Source: Aliiruegeria lutimaris (GTDB lineage Bacteria; Pseudomonadota; Alphaproteobacteria; Rhodobacterales; Rhodobacteraceae). From it: DNA of 64,000 nt. This document shows, piece by piece, positions 47,327 through 56,554 of the stretch; position 1 is the first letter of the stretch, and the number at the start of each line of letters is the position of its first letter. The position numbers and the translations under genes are program-made. The stretch covers positions 46,780 through 110,779 of the forward strand of contig NZ_FNEK01000008.1 of the NCBI RefSeq assembly GCF_900099935.1, in the 5' to 3' direction. Under the pieces are notes generated by a model, which ran no database searches, was not told the origin of the DNA, and worked only from the letters and a program-made list of their open reading frames with translations.

Positions 47327-47371
47327 GCTCGCGGACAAATGAGTAGGCGTGCCGTGTCCAAGGTGGGTTTC

Positions 47372-47896
47372 ATGAGCGAATGGACCAGATGGCTGGTCGC
47401 AGGGCTGTTGTCGATTGCTCTTGGGGCCCTTGCCTTGGGCAACGCCGTGGCGGTGTCCATCGGGATTGTCTGGGTGACGGGCTCGATGCTGCTGCTGGCG
47501 GGCGGCGTTCAGATGATCCTCGGCTTCTCCGATACCGGCCTTGGCAACAAGGTCCTGTCGATGATGCTCGGATCACTGATCGCGGTGCTCGGCATCTCCT
47601 TCATGCGCAATCCGCTTAAAGGAACGATGTCCATCACGGCCGTCATTACCTTTGTCATCGCCTTTGCGGGCGTGCTGCGCCTCTTCTGGGCCTTCCGTAT
47701 GCGACAGACCGGGTATTACTGGATGATGCTGATCTCCGGTTCGCTCTCGATCCTGCTCGCCGGGTTCATCCTGGCGAATTTCCTGCAGGCAAGCGAACGG
47801 CTGCTCGGCATCCTTCTCGGAATCGAGCTGATCTTTAACGGTGGGGCCCTCTCCGTTCTTGCGCTTTTCCTGCGCGCCCATACCGACGAGTATTGA
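47372..47896 (+). CDS. HdeD/DUF308 family membrane protein
   Basis: A 174-residue protein with about six membrane helices, such as WLVAGLLSIALGALALG, IGIVWVTGSMLLLAGGVQMI and LGILLGIELIFNGGALSVLAL. This matches the HdeD/DUF308 family, named for acid resistance, though its function outside enterobacteria is unknown. Start MSEWTRW at 47372 with AAGGTGGG upstream. It lies between leuC and leuD. Confidence 0.85.
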   Translation: MSEWTRWLVAGLLSIALGALALGNAVAVSIGIVWVTGSMLLLAGGVQMILGFSDTGLGNKVLSMMLGSLIAVLGISFMRNPLKGTMSITAVITFVIAFAGVLRLFWAFRMRQTGYYWMMLISGSLSILLAGFILANFLQASERLLGILLGIELIFNGGALSVLALFLRAHTDEY

Positions 47897-47979
47897 TGCA
47901 AATCGTGGCCCCGCCGGGCCGCGCAAACCAGATCTGAGCCGCCGGGGGCGTCCCCCGAAGACGGCAAGAGGACGACGAA

Positions 47980-48585
47980 ATGGACAAGTTCACAACTTTG
48001 ACGGGCATCGCCGCCCCCCTTCCGCTGATCAATGTCGATACCGACATGATCATTCCCAAGCAGTTCCTGAAGACGATCAAACGCTCCGGGCTCGGCGTGA
48101 ACCTCTTCGACGAGATGCGCTACGATTCCGATGGCAACGAAGTCGAAGACTTCGTTCTGAACAAGCCGGCCCATCGCGACGCGAAGATCCTCGTTTCGGG
48201 CGACAATTTCGGCTGCGGCTCTTCGCGCGAGCACGCCCCCTGGGCGATCAAGGATTTTGGCATCTCCTGCGTCATCGCGCCGAGCTTCGCCGATATCTTC
48301 TTCAACAACTGCTTCAAGAACGGCATCCTGCCGATCGCGCTGCCGCAGGAAGATGTCGACAAGCTGATGGATGACGCCGAGCGCGGCTCCAACGCGATCA
48401 TCACCGTCGATCTGGAAAGTCAGACCATCACCGGTCCGGATGGCGGCGAGATCCATTTCGAGGTTGACGCCTTCAAGAAGCATTGCCTGCTCAATGGCCT
48501 CGACGATATCGGGCTGACGCTGGAAAAGGTCGCTTCCATTGACGTCTTCGAAGAGAAGGCCGCACAGGCGCGCCCCTGGGTCTGA
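47980..48585 (+). CDS. leuD: 3-isopropylmalate dehydratase small subunit
   Basis: A 201-residue swivel-domain partner of LeuC. Markers are [34 protein letters not shown] and [20 protein letters not shown]. The complete length fits. GGCAAGAGGACGACGAAATG offers the ribosome binding site. The terminator 30 bp downstream closes the unit. Confidence 0.97.
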   Translation: MDKFTTLTGIAAPLPLINVDTDMIIPKQFLKTIKRSGLGVNLFDEMRYDSDGNEVEDFVLNKPAHRDAKILVSGDNFGCGSSREHAPWAIKDFGISCVIAPSFADIFFNNCFKNGILPIALPQEDVDKLMDDAERGSNAIITVDLESQTITGPDGGEIHFEVDAFKKHCLLNGLDDIGLTLEKVASIDVFEEKAAQARPWV

Positions 48586-48615
48586 ACCAGTCGTCAGTTT
48601 CCACAAGAACACGAG

Positions 48616-48643
48616 AGAGGGGCCATGGCGCCCCTCTTTTTTT
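48616..48643 (+). terminator. intrinsic terminator of leuD
   Basis: AGAGGGGC (48616-48623) pairs with GCCCCTCT (48630-48637) across a 6-nt loop and runs into TTTTTTT. Confidence 0.9.
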
Positions 48644-49120
48644 GTTGGGGCGCATCGCTCGCAAGCCCGAAAAACAGCCAGTCGGGACCGCGCCGGCTGC
48701 CTGAAGGGATGGCTTCTCCGTTTTTTTTCTCGAATGTCGCAGGCCTGCCGTGCCCAGGACCGACGGCTGTCGCCAGAAGGCCGGCGAAAACTGCTTTTTC
48801 GTTTCGAGACAACGGAATAGGTGCTGCAATCGGCAAGCTCGCCAGGGCACGTGCCGCGGATCGACCACAAGATATTGTGTCGTCTGGAGGCCGATTTTGC
48901 GCGTTGCCATCATTTGTCCTTAAACTTGATGCAAAGGCGCACCATTTCGCCCGCAATTCGGCCCGAAAGGCTTTGTTAACCTAGACTTGTACTTGTGAGG
49001 CGGGGGCGAAACCGGCAATTGTTTCGGAAAAGATGGGGCATCGCGTCCAATTGGACGCATCCACGCCGGAACAAGGGCACGGCAACGCATCGTGACCGTC
49101 CGGGATGGAGGTATCGAGCA
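48644..49120. other. gene-free stretch downstream of leuD
   Basis: About 475 bp. Notable items are an eight-T tract near 48727, a CACAAGATATTGTG inverted repeat near 48866 that could be an operator, and A/T-rich promoter-like sequence (GTTAACCTAGACTTGTACTTG) near 48976. Open frames exist on both strands but none resembles a protein. Confidence 0.5.
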
Positions 49121-49963
49121 GTGTTCTCGAAGCTTACGAGCGCGACAGTGCGGGCTATTCTTGTGGCGGTAGTGATCCTGCTGCCATCTTTGCTTGTGCC
49201 CGGTGTACGAGACGACGCACCGCAGATCATGGTTTTGATCGCGCTGGCCTGTGCCGTGCTGACATTCTCCGAATATTCCACCGTCTATCCCAGCCTGGTC
49301 GAGTTCCGGGATGCGCCGCCTTTCAATCGCATCCGCTACCTGTCCCTGTTCATGACGCTGTTCTTCCTCTCTGCCCTGGTGCGCGGTCAGACCGACCCGA
49401 GCGGGCTGACGATGTTCATGGAAGCCCTTGGCGGGATCGTGGGGCTCGCGCTTGATTTCCCTTATAGCCCGGTCCGGCTTGTCCTGCTTTCGCTTCCGGA
49501 GGGGACACCCGTCGAGCAACTCGCCTCCGTGCGGACGTCGGCCGGGATGGCTTATTTCATCTCGCTGATGGCGATCACCTTCTTCTACCTGATCCTAAAG
49601 CTGAAGAACTGGCCCTCGCGGTCTGGCGCCTTCAATGTCTGGATCAACCTGCCGACTTTCGACCCGACCGCCGGTGGCGACGTGGTGAACCGGCTCAACC
49701 GGGACGCGCGTGTTAACCTTGCCTTAGGGTTTCTGCTGCCATTCCTGATCCCGGCGATCGGCAAGGCCGCGACCTCGCTTTTCGGCGAGGCGGCGATCTC
49801 CGAGCCGCAGACATTGATCTGGATGGTGTCGTTATGGGCCTTCCTGCCACTGAGTCTTTTCATGCGCGGTATCGCCATGTCGCGCGTGGCCGACATGATC
49901 ACCGAGATGCGCAAGCGGACCTCCGAGCCGATCACCGCGCGACCGCAGGCCTTCGTTACCTGA
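49121..49963 (+). CDS. conserved membrane protein of unknown function
   Basis: A 280-residue protein with about six membrane helices (ILVAVVILLPSLLVPG, IMVLIALACAVLTFSE, FMTLFFLSALVRG, YFISLMAITFFYLILKL, ALGFLLPFLIPAIG, WMVSLWAFLPLSLF). No family was recognised. A GTG start at 49121 is chosen because GGAGG lies 9 nt upstream. It ends with CTGA, overlapping the next gene. Confidence 0.75.
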   Translation: MFSKLTSATVRAILVAVVILLPSLLVPGVRDDAPQIMVLIALACAVLTFSEYSTVYPSLVEFRDAPPFNRIRYLSLFMTLFFLSALVRGQTDPSGLTMFMEALGGIVGLALDFPYSPVRLVLLSLPEGTPVEQLASVRTSAGMAYFISLMAITFFYLILKLKNWPSRSGAFNVWINLPTFDPTAGGDVVNRLNRDARVNLALGFLLPFLIPAIGKAATSLFGEAAISEPQTLIWMVSLWAFLPLSLFMRGIAMSRVADMITEMRKRTSEPITARPQAFVT

Positions 49964-51048
49964 TCGCGGCTTTCCTGCTTGGCGTCCTGACGGTTGGCGC
50001 GGCGATGGCCGAGACCGTCCGGATTGCGAGCTATTCGCCCGAATTGACCCGCAAGGGGCCGGGGTTGCTGCTGCGCGATATCCTCAAGGGCGAGGATGAG
50101 CAGATCGACGCCTTTATTTCGGTCGTTGCGGAGCTGTCGCCGGATATCCTTCTGCTGACGGGTTTCGACTACGACGCAGGCAACGTGGCGCTGCGCACAC
50201 TGACGGAGCGCCTCGCAGAGGCTGGCGCCGACTATCCGCATCTTTTCAGCTTGCTTCCAAATAGCGGCATGGCCACGAAGCTCGACATGGACGGCAATGG
50301 CCGCACGGGTGAGCCGCGCGATGCGCAGGGTTATGGGCGCTTTTCCGGACACGGCGGCATGGCCCTTCTGAGCCGTTTTCCCGTCATAGAGGAGGAGGTT
50401 CGGGATTTCTCGGAACTCCTGTGGAAGGATCTTCCCGGCGCGCACCTGCCCGCAACTGGCGGCGTCCCTTTCCCCTCCGAAGAGGCGTTTGCCATCCAGC
50501 GCCTGTCCAGCACCGGCCATTGGGTGGTGCCGATCCGCTGGCCCGGACGCGCGGCGCTGTCCTTGCTGGCGATGTCGGCCACGCCGCCGGTCTTCGACGG
50601 GCTGGAATACCGCAACGGGCTGCGCAATGCCGATGAAATTCGCCTCTGGCGGGTCTTCCTGGACGGCGGTCTTGGCGAGCCGGTGCCACAGCAGGCTTTC
50701 GTGATCCTTGGCAACATGAACCTCGATCCGAACGACGGGGATGGGCGGCGCGAGGCCATGGCGGCCCTGCTTGCCGATCCGCGCCTGCAGGACCCGCTTC
50801 CGGCAAGTCCCGGCGCGCGGGCAGCCGCCGATCCCGCGCATTCGGGCGGTCCCGGTTTGGATACGGCGGAATGGTCGCCCGCAGCTGAGGGGGGCGCGGG
50901 CAATCTCAGGGTGGATTACTTGCTGCCGTCGGCTGACCTGGAGGTTGTGACGAGCGGTGTGCATTGGCCCGCAGCCGGAGGGGTGCAGGAGCTGGCGCGG
51001 AATGCCTCCCGCCACCGGATGGTCTGGGTCGACATCTCCATCCCGTGA
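49960..51048 (+). CDS. secreted endonuclease/exonuclease/phosphatase family protein
   Basis: A protein of 362 residues with an N-terminal signal peptide ending in AMA, then an EEP-like domain: SYSPEL near the start, SPDILLLTGFDYDAG, and FVILGNMNLDPNDGDGR (the usual GDFN/D motif is altered to GNMN), then RVDYLLPS and HRMVWVDI at the C-terminus. No ATG, GTG or TTG lies at a sensible place; the frame is open from an ATG at 49834, 130 bp inside the upstream gene. I place the start at CTG 49960, giving a CTGA overlap with the upstream stop. Substrate unknown. Confidence 0.7.
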   Translation: MIAAFLLGVLTVGAAMAETVRIASYSPELTRKGPGLLLRDILKGEDEQIDAFISVVAELSPDILLLTGFDYDAGNVALRTLTERLAEAGADYPHLFSLLPNSGMATKLDMDGNGRTGEPRDAQGYGRFSGHGGMALLSRFPVIEEEVRDFSELLWKDLPGAHLPATGGVPFPSEEAFAIQRLSSTGHWVVPIRWPGRAALSLLAMSATPPVFDGLEYRNGLRNADEIRLWRVFLDGGLGEPVPQQAFVILGNMNLDPNDGDGRREAMAALLADPRLQDPLPASPGARAAADPAHSGGPGLDTAEWSPAAEGGAGNLRVDYLLPSADLEVVTSGVHWPAAGGVQELARNASRHRMVWVDISIP

Positions 51049-51179
51049 GAAACGTGTCCCGGGGCGGTTTTTCGGCCCCCGCGCCGATCTTCCACACCTT
51101 CGGGCGTGGCGTGCTTCTTGATTCCTCGTGGCGGCGCGGGTAACCCCGCCCGGACACATCTTGCAAGGATTTAAGACTC

Positions 51180-52289
51180 ATGAGCACCCCATCCCTCCTG
51201 ATCCTGCCCGGCGACGGCATCGGCCCCGAAGTCATGACCGAGGTGCGCAAGATCATCGACTGGTACGGCGCCAAGCGCGACCTGCAATTCGACGTGAGCG
51301 AAGACCTTGTCGGCGGCATCGCCTATGACAAGCATGGCGTGCCGCTGACCGACGAGACAATGGCCAAGGCGCAGGAGGCGGACGCCGTCCTGCTCGGTGC
51401 CGTGGGTGGCCCGCAATATGACAATCTCGACTTCTCGCTGAAGCCCGAGCGCGGCTTGCTGCGCCTGCGCAAGGAGATGGATCTCTTTTCCAACCTGCGT
51501 CCCGCCCAGTGCTTCGACGCGCTGGCCGATTTCTCCTCGCTCAAGCGCGACGTGGTTGCCGGCCTCGACATCATGATCGTCCGCGAGCTGACCTCGGGCG
51601 TCTATTTCGGTGAGCCGCGCGGTGTTTCCGTGAATGCCAATGGCGAGCGCGAGGGCGTGAACACGCAGCGCTACACCGAGAGCGAGATCGCCCGCGTCGC
51701 TCGCTCCGCCTTCGAGCTGGCCAAGCGCCGCGGCAACAAGGTCTGCTCGATGGAGAAGGCCAATGTGATGGAATCGGGCGTGCTCTGGCGCGAGGTCGTG
51801 CAAGAGGTGCATGACAAGGAATACCCCGAGGTCGAGCTTTCGCACATGTATGCCGACGCGGGCGGGATGCAGCTCTGCCGCTGGCCCAAGCAGTTTGACG
51901 TCATCGTGACCGACAACCTCTTTGGCGACCTGCTCTCGGACGTTGCCGCGATGCTGACCGGTTCTCTCGGCATGCTGCCGTCGGCCAGCCTCGGCGCGCC
52001 GATGGAAAATGGCCGCCCGAAGGCGCTCTACGAGCCGGTGCATGGCTCCGCTCCGGATATCGCCGGCCAGGGCAAGGCCAACCCGATCGCCTGTATCCTC
52101 AGCTTCGCCATGGCGCTGCGCTATTCCTTCGACCAGGGCGCCGAGGCCGACCGTCTCGAAGCCGCGGTCGAGAAGGTGCTGGCCGAAGGTCTGCGCACCG
52201 CGGACCTGATGGGCCCGGAAGGCGGCACCCCGGTCTCGACCTCCCAGATGGGCGACGCGATCGTCGCTGCGCTCGACGCCTCGCTCTGA
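51180..52289 (+). CDS. leuB: 3-isopropylmalate dehydrogenase
   Basis: A 369-residue NAD-dependent dehydrogenase that oxidises and decarboxylates 3-isopropylmalate to 2-oxoisocaproate. [13 protein letters not shown], the catalytic [13 protein letters not shown] (Arg and Tyr), the metal-site block [10 protein letters not shown] and [13 protein letters not shown] are present. The length is normal. It is separated from leuC-leuD by two unrelated genes and followed by a strong terminator. Confidence 0.97.
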   Translation: MSTPSLLILPGDGIGPEVMTEVRKIIDWYGAKRDLQFDVSEDLVGGIAYDKHGVPLTDETMAKAQEADAVLLGAVGGPQYDNLDFSLKPERGLLRLRKEMDLFSNLRPAQCFDALADFSSLKRDVVAGLDIMIVRELTSGVYFGEPRGVSVNANGEREGVNTQRYTESEIARVARSAFELAKRRGNKVCSMEKANVMESGVLWREVVQEVHDKEYPEVELSHMYADAGGMQLCRWPKQFDVIVTDNLFGDLLSDVAAMLTGSLGMLPSASLGAPMENGRPKALYEPVHGSAPDIAGQGKANPIACILSFAMALRYSFDQGAEADRLEAAVEKVLAEGLRTADLMGPEGGTPVSTSQMGDAIVAALDASL

Positions 52290-52323
52290 GCCAGGCCCCG
52301 CGCCAGGCGCGCGGAACAGCATC

Positions 52324-52356
52324 GGGCCCCTCCGACGGATCGGAGGGGCCCTTTTT
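52324..52356 (+). terminator. intrinsic terminator of leuB
   Basis: A perfect 12-bp stem, GGGCCCCTCCGA (52324-52335) and TCGGAGGGGCCC (52340-52351), with a CGGA loop and TTTTT directly after. Confidence 0.93.
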
Positions 52357-52482
52357 CGTGGCGGGAACGCGCCTACGACCGAAAAAACCTTCCCAAAAGA
52401 GGAAAGCGCCCCCTTTTCACATCGCCGGAACCGCAGTAACGCTGAAAATATCCCCGGTAGTACCAGAGTCGGGCTCGTTCCC

Positions 52483-53463
52483 ATGCAAAACAATACCAAA
52501 GGCGCGCTTACGGCGCTGTTGGCCTTCGGGCTGTTCTCAACCCACGATGTCGTCGTCAAATATCTTGGCGCGAGTTATTCGACCTTCCAGATCGTCTTCT
52601 TCAGCGTCCTGCTGGGCTTCCCGTTGGCGACGCTGATGCTGATGCATGACAACAGGCCGGGCAACCTGCGCCCGCGCCATCCGTGGTGGACGGCCATTCG
52701 GACCTTGGCGGTGATGACGACCGGAGCCTGCGGCTTCTATGCCATTACCGAGGTTCCGTTGGCGCAATTCTACGCGATCATCTTTGCCATGCCGCTGCTG
52801 ATCACGTTGCTGTCGATCCCGCTCCTGGGAGAGAAGGTCGGCCTGCACCGCGCCGGCGCTGTTCTGGCGGGGCTTGTGGGGGTGTTCATTGTTCTGCGGC
52901 CCGGTTCTGCCGAGCTGACCCTCGGCCATGCCTCGGCGCTCATTGCCGCCTTCAGTGGCGCGCTGTCTTCGGTCATCGTGCGCAAGGTCGGCCACGAGGA
53001 GCGCAGTGTCGTGCTGCTGCTCTATCCGATGGTGGCCAACGTGATCGTGATGGGGGCGATCCTGCCCTTCGTGTACGTTCCCCTGACCGGAATCGACCTT
53101 GCCGCGCAGGCGGTGATTGCCGTGCTCGCCTTCGGCGGCACCCTTGGGGTGATCCTCGCCTACAAGGCCGGCGAGGCGGTCATCGTCGCGCCCATGCAAT
53201 ATTCCCAGATCATCTGGGCGACCTTTTACGGCATGCTTCTGTTTGGCGAACGTCCCGACCTGCCGACGGCGATCGGGGCCGGCGTCATCATCGGCAGCGG
53301 GATCTATATCCTGATGCGCGAGAGCCGGAAACACAGCACGTCCAACCGTCCGGTTCTACGCACCCGGACACGTCACGAAACCGGGACCTTTCTGCGTGTC
53401 GGATCATTTCTGCGGCGCAAATCCGACATGCCCAAAAAAAACGGGAACGGACCAAAAGGATGA
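52483..53463 (+). CDS. EamA/DMT family transporter
   Basis: A 326-residue inner-membrane exporter-like protein with ten helices and two EamA repeats (ALLAFGLFSTHDVVVKYLG; later ASALIAAFSGALSSVIVRKVG). It ends with an Arg/Lys-rich tail. GGGCTCG lies upstream of the ATG. It is close to the tRNA-Pro gene (53 bp). The substrate is unknown. Confidence 0.87.
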   Translation: MQNNTKGALTALLAFGLFSTHDVVVKYLGASYSTFQIVFFSVLLGFPLATLMLMHDNRPGNLRPRHPWWTAIRTLAVMTTGACGFYAITEVPLAQFYAIIFAMPLLITLLSIPLLGEKVGLHRAGAVLAGLVGVFIVLRPGSAELTLGHASALIAAFSGALSSVIVRKVGHEERSVVLLLYPMVANVIVMGAILPFVYVPLTGIDLAAQAVIAVLAFGGTLGVILAYKAGEAVIVAPMQYSQIIWATFYGMLLFGERPDLPTAIGAGVIIGSGIYILMRESRKHSTSNRPVLRTRTRHETGTFLRVGSFLRRKSDMPKKNGNGPKG

Positions 53464-53515
53464 CCGACAACCCTTGCCATTCCCGGAGAGGTTCTGTAAT
53501 CGCCTGCGTCACGGT

Positions 53516-53592
53516 CGGAGTGTAGCTCAGCCTGGTAGAGCACTGTCTTCGGGAGGCAGGGGTCGGAGGTTCGAATCCTCTCACTCCGACCA
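53516..53592 (+). tRNA. tRNA-Pro (CGG)
   Basis: A 77-nt cloverleaf. The acceptor arm is CGGAGTG (53516-53522) with CACTCCG (53582-53588), followed by A and an encoded CCA. D arm GCTC..GAGC, anticodon stem CTGTC/GGCAG with loop TTCGGGA giving anticodon CGG, and T arm GAGG TTCGAAT CCTC. G37 suits proline. The 3' end of such genes is a common integration site. Confidence 0.96.
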
Positions 53593-53599
53593 ATTATAC

Positions 53600-53626
53600 A
53601 AGGGCCCCGCGGGGCCCTTTGTTGTT
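53600..53626 (+). terminator. terminator after tRNA-Pro
   Basis: AAGGGCCCCGCGGGGCCCTTT is almost fully self-complementary (53600-53620) and is followed by TGTTGTTTT. Confidence 0.75.
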
Positions 53627-53997
53627 TTCGGGCCTATGCTGTTTCCGGCGTCGGCCACAGAAACAGGTTATTTATCAGTAATCAGTGGGGATCGGATGTC
53701 TTTTTATCTGCTTGTCCTCATGGGGGGGCACGGCTGAACGTGCCAACCTCACCCCGGGTCAGCCAACGGTCCTTCGGAGCAGGCGCTTCAGGCAGCCAGA
53801 TGACCGGCACGGTCGGAATCACCCCCGCTTTGCCCGAGCTTTCAGGCCGTCGTCTGCTTCACTGCCAGATCACCCATATGGTGCTGGAACGTGCAGAGGC
53901 GGCCCGAGGGCGTGGGCGGCACCGGTTGACCGCGAAGATGGTTTGAGGCTTTTCTTCCCGGGCACACGGCACAGATCTGCAACCTGATGGAAACCTG
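53627..53997. other. gene-free stretch downstream of tRNA-Pro
   Basis: About 370 bp between the tRNA terminator and the winged-helix gene. It includes a T/A-rich patch (TTATTTATCAGTAATCAGTG near 53668) and a GGCACGGCTGAACGTGCC hairpin near 53729. Open frames of 60-100 codons show no family. No copy of the tRNA 3' end was seen here. Confidence 0.45.
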
Positions 53998-55203
53998 TTG
54001 GCACGCGAGACAATCCCCCCCTTTCGTATCGGTAACCGGACGGCACGGACCCTGTTGTTGACCTTACAGGGCTTGGGTCAGGCGCCGACCGGACCTCTCG
54101 ATGCCTTGGCGATCATTCGCAGGCTCGGGTTCGTGCAACTCGACACCATTCAGGTCGTCTCCCGCGCCCATCACCACATCCTGTGGAGCCGTAACCAGAA
54201 TTACCGCGAACCGATGCTGGACAAGCTTCTTGCCCGGGACCGGAGCATTTTCGAGCATTTCACCCACGATGCCTCGGTCCTGCCGATGGAGTTCCTGCCG
54301 ATGTGGCAGCGGCAGTTTCGCCGCAAGCGGGAGCAGCTCGACAAGGCTGGTTGGCTCAAGGGCCTGCCGGATGCCGAGGCGCGTTCGGCCATAAAGGCAA
54401 GAATTGCTGCCGAAGGTGCCCTCTCGACCAAGGCCTTTGAGACCAAAGCGGTCGATTCCGGCCAGATGTGGGCACGTCCACCGCACAAGCTGGCGCTCGA
54501 CTACATGTGGTACAGCGGGGAACTGGCGACCTGCCACCGGATGAACTTCACCAAGGTCTACGATCTGGCCGAACGGGTGTTTCCAGCGCAGCTTCGCGAA
54601 GCCTGCGAAAGTGACCAGGCGCAAATCGACTGGCTCTGTTCGGAGGCGCTGGACCGCCTGGGATTCGCCAGCCCGGGCGAGATCCAGCGGTTCTGGGATG
54701 CCGTAAGCCGCGCCGAGGTGCTGGATTGGATCGACCGGACCGAAAGCCTCCATCCGGTCGAGATCGAGACAGCGGACGGCCAGTGGATCAAGGCTCTTGC
54801 ACCTTCTGACATCGCGCAGCGCGTTGCCGCGCTGACGGCGGTCACTTCGAGGCTCCGCATTCTGAACCCGTTCGACCCGGTGATACGTGATCGGGACCGC
54901 CTGGGCCGACTTTTCGGCTTCGAGTACCGAAACGAGATGTTCGTTCCGGCCGCAAAACGCATCTGGGGATATTACGTGTTTCCGATCCTTGAAGGTCACC
55001 GGTTTGTGGGCCGTATCGAACTCAAGGGAAACCGCCGGGCCTCATCCCTCAATGTGCTCAACTTCTGGCCCGAGAACGGCGTCCGTTGGTCGTCAACAAG
55101 ACGCGTCAAGCTCGATGCCGAACTGGCGCGCCTGGCGAAGCTCGTCGGCGTAGAGCGAGTCTCGTGGGAAAGCCAGGCGAGTTCGAACTGCGACCCTCGA
55201 TAA
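53998..55203 (+). CDS. YcaQ/AlkX family winged-helix DNA glycosylase-like protein
   Basis: A 401-residue protein of the HTH_42 (PF06224-like) family, to which the interstrand-crosslink glycosylases YcaQ/AlkX belong. Markers are RLGFVQLDTIQVVSRAHHHILWSRN, EHFTHDASVLP and SRLRILNPFDPVIRDRDRL. The QxDxI-type motif is in FVQLDTIQV. A TTG at 53998 (LARETIPPF) is taken as start after GATGGAAACC. Its role would be DNA repair, but family members without crosslink activity exist. Confidence 0.82.
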   Translation: MARETIPPFRIGNRTARTLLLTLQGLGQAPTGPLDALAIIRRLGFVQLDTIQVVSRAHHHILWSRNQNYREPMLDKLLARDRSIFEHFTHDASVLPMEFLPMWQRQFRRKREQLDKAGWLKGLPDAEARSAIKARIAAEGALSTKAFETKAVDSGQMWARPPHKLALDYMWYSGELATCHRMNFTKVYDLAERVFPAQLREACESDQAQIDWLCSEALDRLGFASPGEIQRFWDAVSRAEVLDWIDRTESLHPVEIETADGQWIKALAPSDIAQRVAALTAVTSRLRILNPFDPVIRDRDRLGRLFGFEYRNEMFVPAAKRIWGYYVFPILEGHRFVGRIELKGNRRASSLNVLNFWPENGVRWSSTRRVKLDAELARLAKLVGVERVSWESQASSNCDPR

Positions 55204-55485
55204 CGGCCAATGGCAGTTGGCAAACAGTGCGCCTTGTCAACCGGCCATGCGCTGAACTGGTCCGGCCAATACGGGTATATCAGCGAATGCAGGAGCGGCT
55301 CGCAATCTTCGCGCCAGCGACCCTGCTGATCATCCCGCTGACGCTTTTCGTGGTCTGGAAAATGCCGAGATGATGGGCGAGGTCTCAGCCGAACGGGCCT
55401 GCGTACGAACCGCAGCGAATGGCAGCTCTCCGACTCTCAGGCTGGCGCAGGTGTCCGGTCAGCTTGTTGGATTGTCCTGTTTGAC

Positions 55486-56379
55486 TCACAGCCAGGGAGC
55501 GATATCCGCCTGATCCAGGAATGCCGTGAGCGGCGCGCGGCCTGCGTCCGACAGTATCCGGAAGGGCGCGCGGCAGGGGCCGCAATCGACACCAAGATGT
55601 TGAAGCGACAGTTTGATCCCTGGCATGACGCCGACCTCGAAAAGATGCCCGACATAGTCCCGCGAGATCTCCTGAAGCTCCCGCGCGCGGTCCATGTCGC
55701 CAGCTTCCATCGCCTTGTCCAGGGCGACATAGAGTTTACCGAAAACGTTGTATGTCGAGCCGATGCCACCATTCGCTCCGGATAGCGCGCCGGTCATGTA
55801 GGTTTCGTCGGAACCGAAAAAGATCGTGCTGTCGGAATGCCGGCTGCGCAGTTGCGAGAGCACGAACAGGTTCATGGAAGAGAACTTGATCCCGGCGACG
55901 CCCGGCAGACCCAGTATCGCGGAAAGCTCCGCCACCGAGGATTCGCGCCCGACGCGCCCGGGCACCTCGTAGACGATCAGCGGCAGGGACGTCGCGGAGG
56001 CGAGAGCCTTGTAATAGTGAAAGATCTCGTCGGGTGTGAACCGGTAGGAATGCGGCGGCAGCGCGGACAGGGCGTCGTATCCAAGGCTTTCCGCATTGCG
56101 GGCCAGGCGGATCGAATCCCGCAACGAAGGCTGGCCGACATGGGCAATCAGGGTGACATCGCTTGCCTTGGCGGCATCCTTCACGATGCCCTGCTGTTCG
56201 CACAACTCGTCCGTCGTCATCAGCCCGGACTCGGCGGTGCTTCCGCCGACATAGAGCCCCTTCAGCCCTTGCCGGAGCACATGGCTGACGATGTTTCTTT
56301 GCCGCTGCTCGTCCAGGTCCTCGTTGTCGGCAAAACCGGTGAGAAGCGCTGCATACATACCATCAAGACAGGCAGTCAT
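55486..56379 (-). CDS. nanA: N-acetylneuraminate lyase (DHDPS family)
   Basis: A 297-residue class I aldolase that cleaves N-acetylneuraminate to ManNAc and pyruvate. The carboxylate loop is YVGGSTAES. The Schiff-base lysine is in GIKFSSMN and the catalytic tyrosine in VYEVPGRVG. Other DHDPS-family substrates are possible, but the location opposite nanR-siaPQM-nanEK settles the role. AAGGAAAAT precedes the ATG at 56379. Confidence 0.9.
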   Translation of the reverse strand: MTACLDGMYAALLTGFADNEDLDEQRQRNIVSHVLRQGLKGLYVGGSTAESGLMTTDELCEQQGIVKDAAKASDVTLIAHVGQPSLRDSIRLARNAESLGYDALSALPPHSYRFTPDEIFHYYKALASATSLPLIVYEVPGRVGRESSVAELSAILGLPGVAGIKFSSMNLFVLSQLRSRHSDSTIFFGSDETYMTGALSGANGGIGSTYNVFGKLYVALDKAMEAGDMDRARELQEISRDYVGHLFEVGVMPGIKLSLQHLGVDCGPCRAPFRILSDAGRAPLTAFLDQADIAPWL

Positions 56380-56448
56380 CTGATTTTCCTTCAAAACTAT
56401 TCGATCCACGGCGCTCGCGCAGTGAGGCTGGATCTTGATTCTCGCAGT

Positions 56449-56518
56449 ATTTGGTAACTCAACAGATTAATTTGGTAAAGTAATGTTTGACAAAAAGAAC
56501 TGCTTGGCTTTACCAAAG
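56449..56518. promoter_or_regulatory. putative NanR operator and nanR promoter
   Basis: ATTTGGTAA occurs at 56449-56457 and again at 56470-56478, 21 bp apart. An inverted copy, CTTTACCAAA, lies at 56508-56517. The third copy overlaps the -10 region of a likely promoter with TTGACA at 56487-56492. This fits binding of the FCD-type GntR regulator encoded next door. Confidence 0.55.
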
Positions 56519-56554
56519 CAGCGAAAGAACCGAAGGCAGCGTTGGAGGGGCACG

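Noticed and set aside
45893..47338. A 481-codon open frame opposite leuC
   Set aside because: Exact antisense of leuC with no recognised domain.
48625..48984. A 119-codon ORF starting in the leuD terminator
   Set aside because: The start codon lies in the terminator stem and the translation has no domain.
49585..51159. A 524-codon open frame opposite the membrane and EEP genes
   Set aside because: Shadow of two overlapping plus-strand genes that have signal peptide, helices and domain motifs.
53740..53946. A 68-codon ORF downstream of tRNA-Pro
   Set aside because: No ribosome binding site, no motif, and mixed composition.
55287..55373. A 28-codon ORF with a hydrophobic C-terminus after the YcaQ-like gene
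   Set aside because: No ribosome binding site and too short to judge; it may be a relic but nothing supports it.
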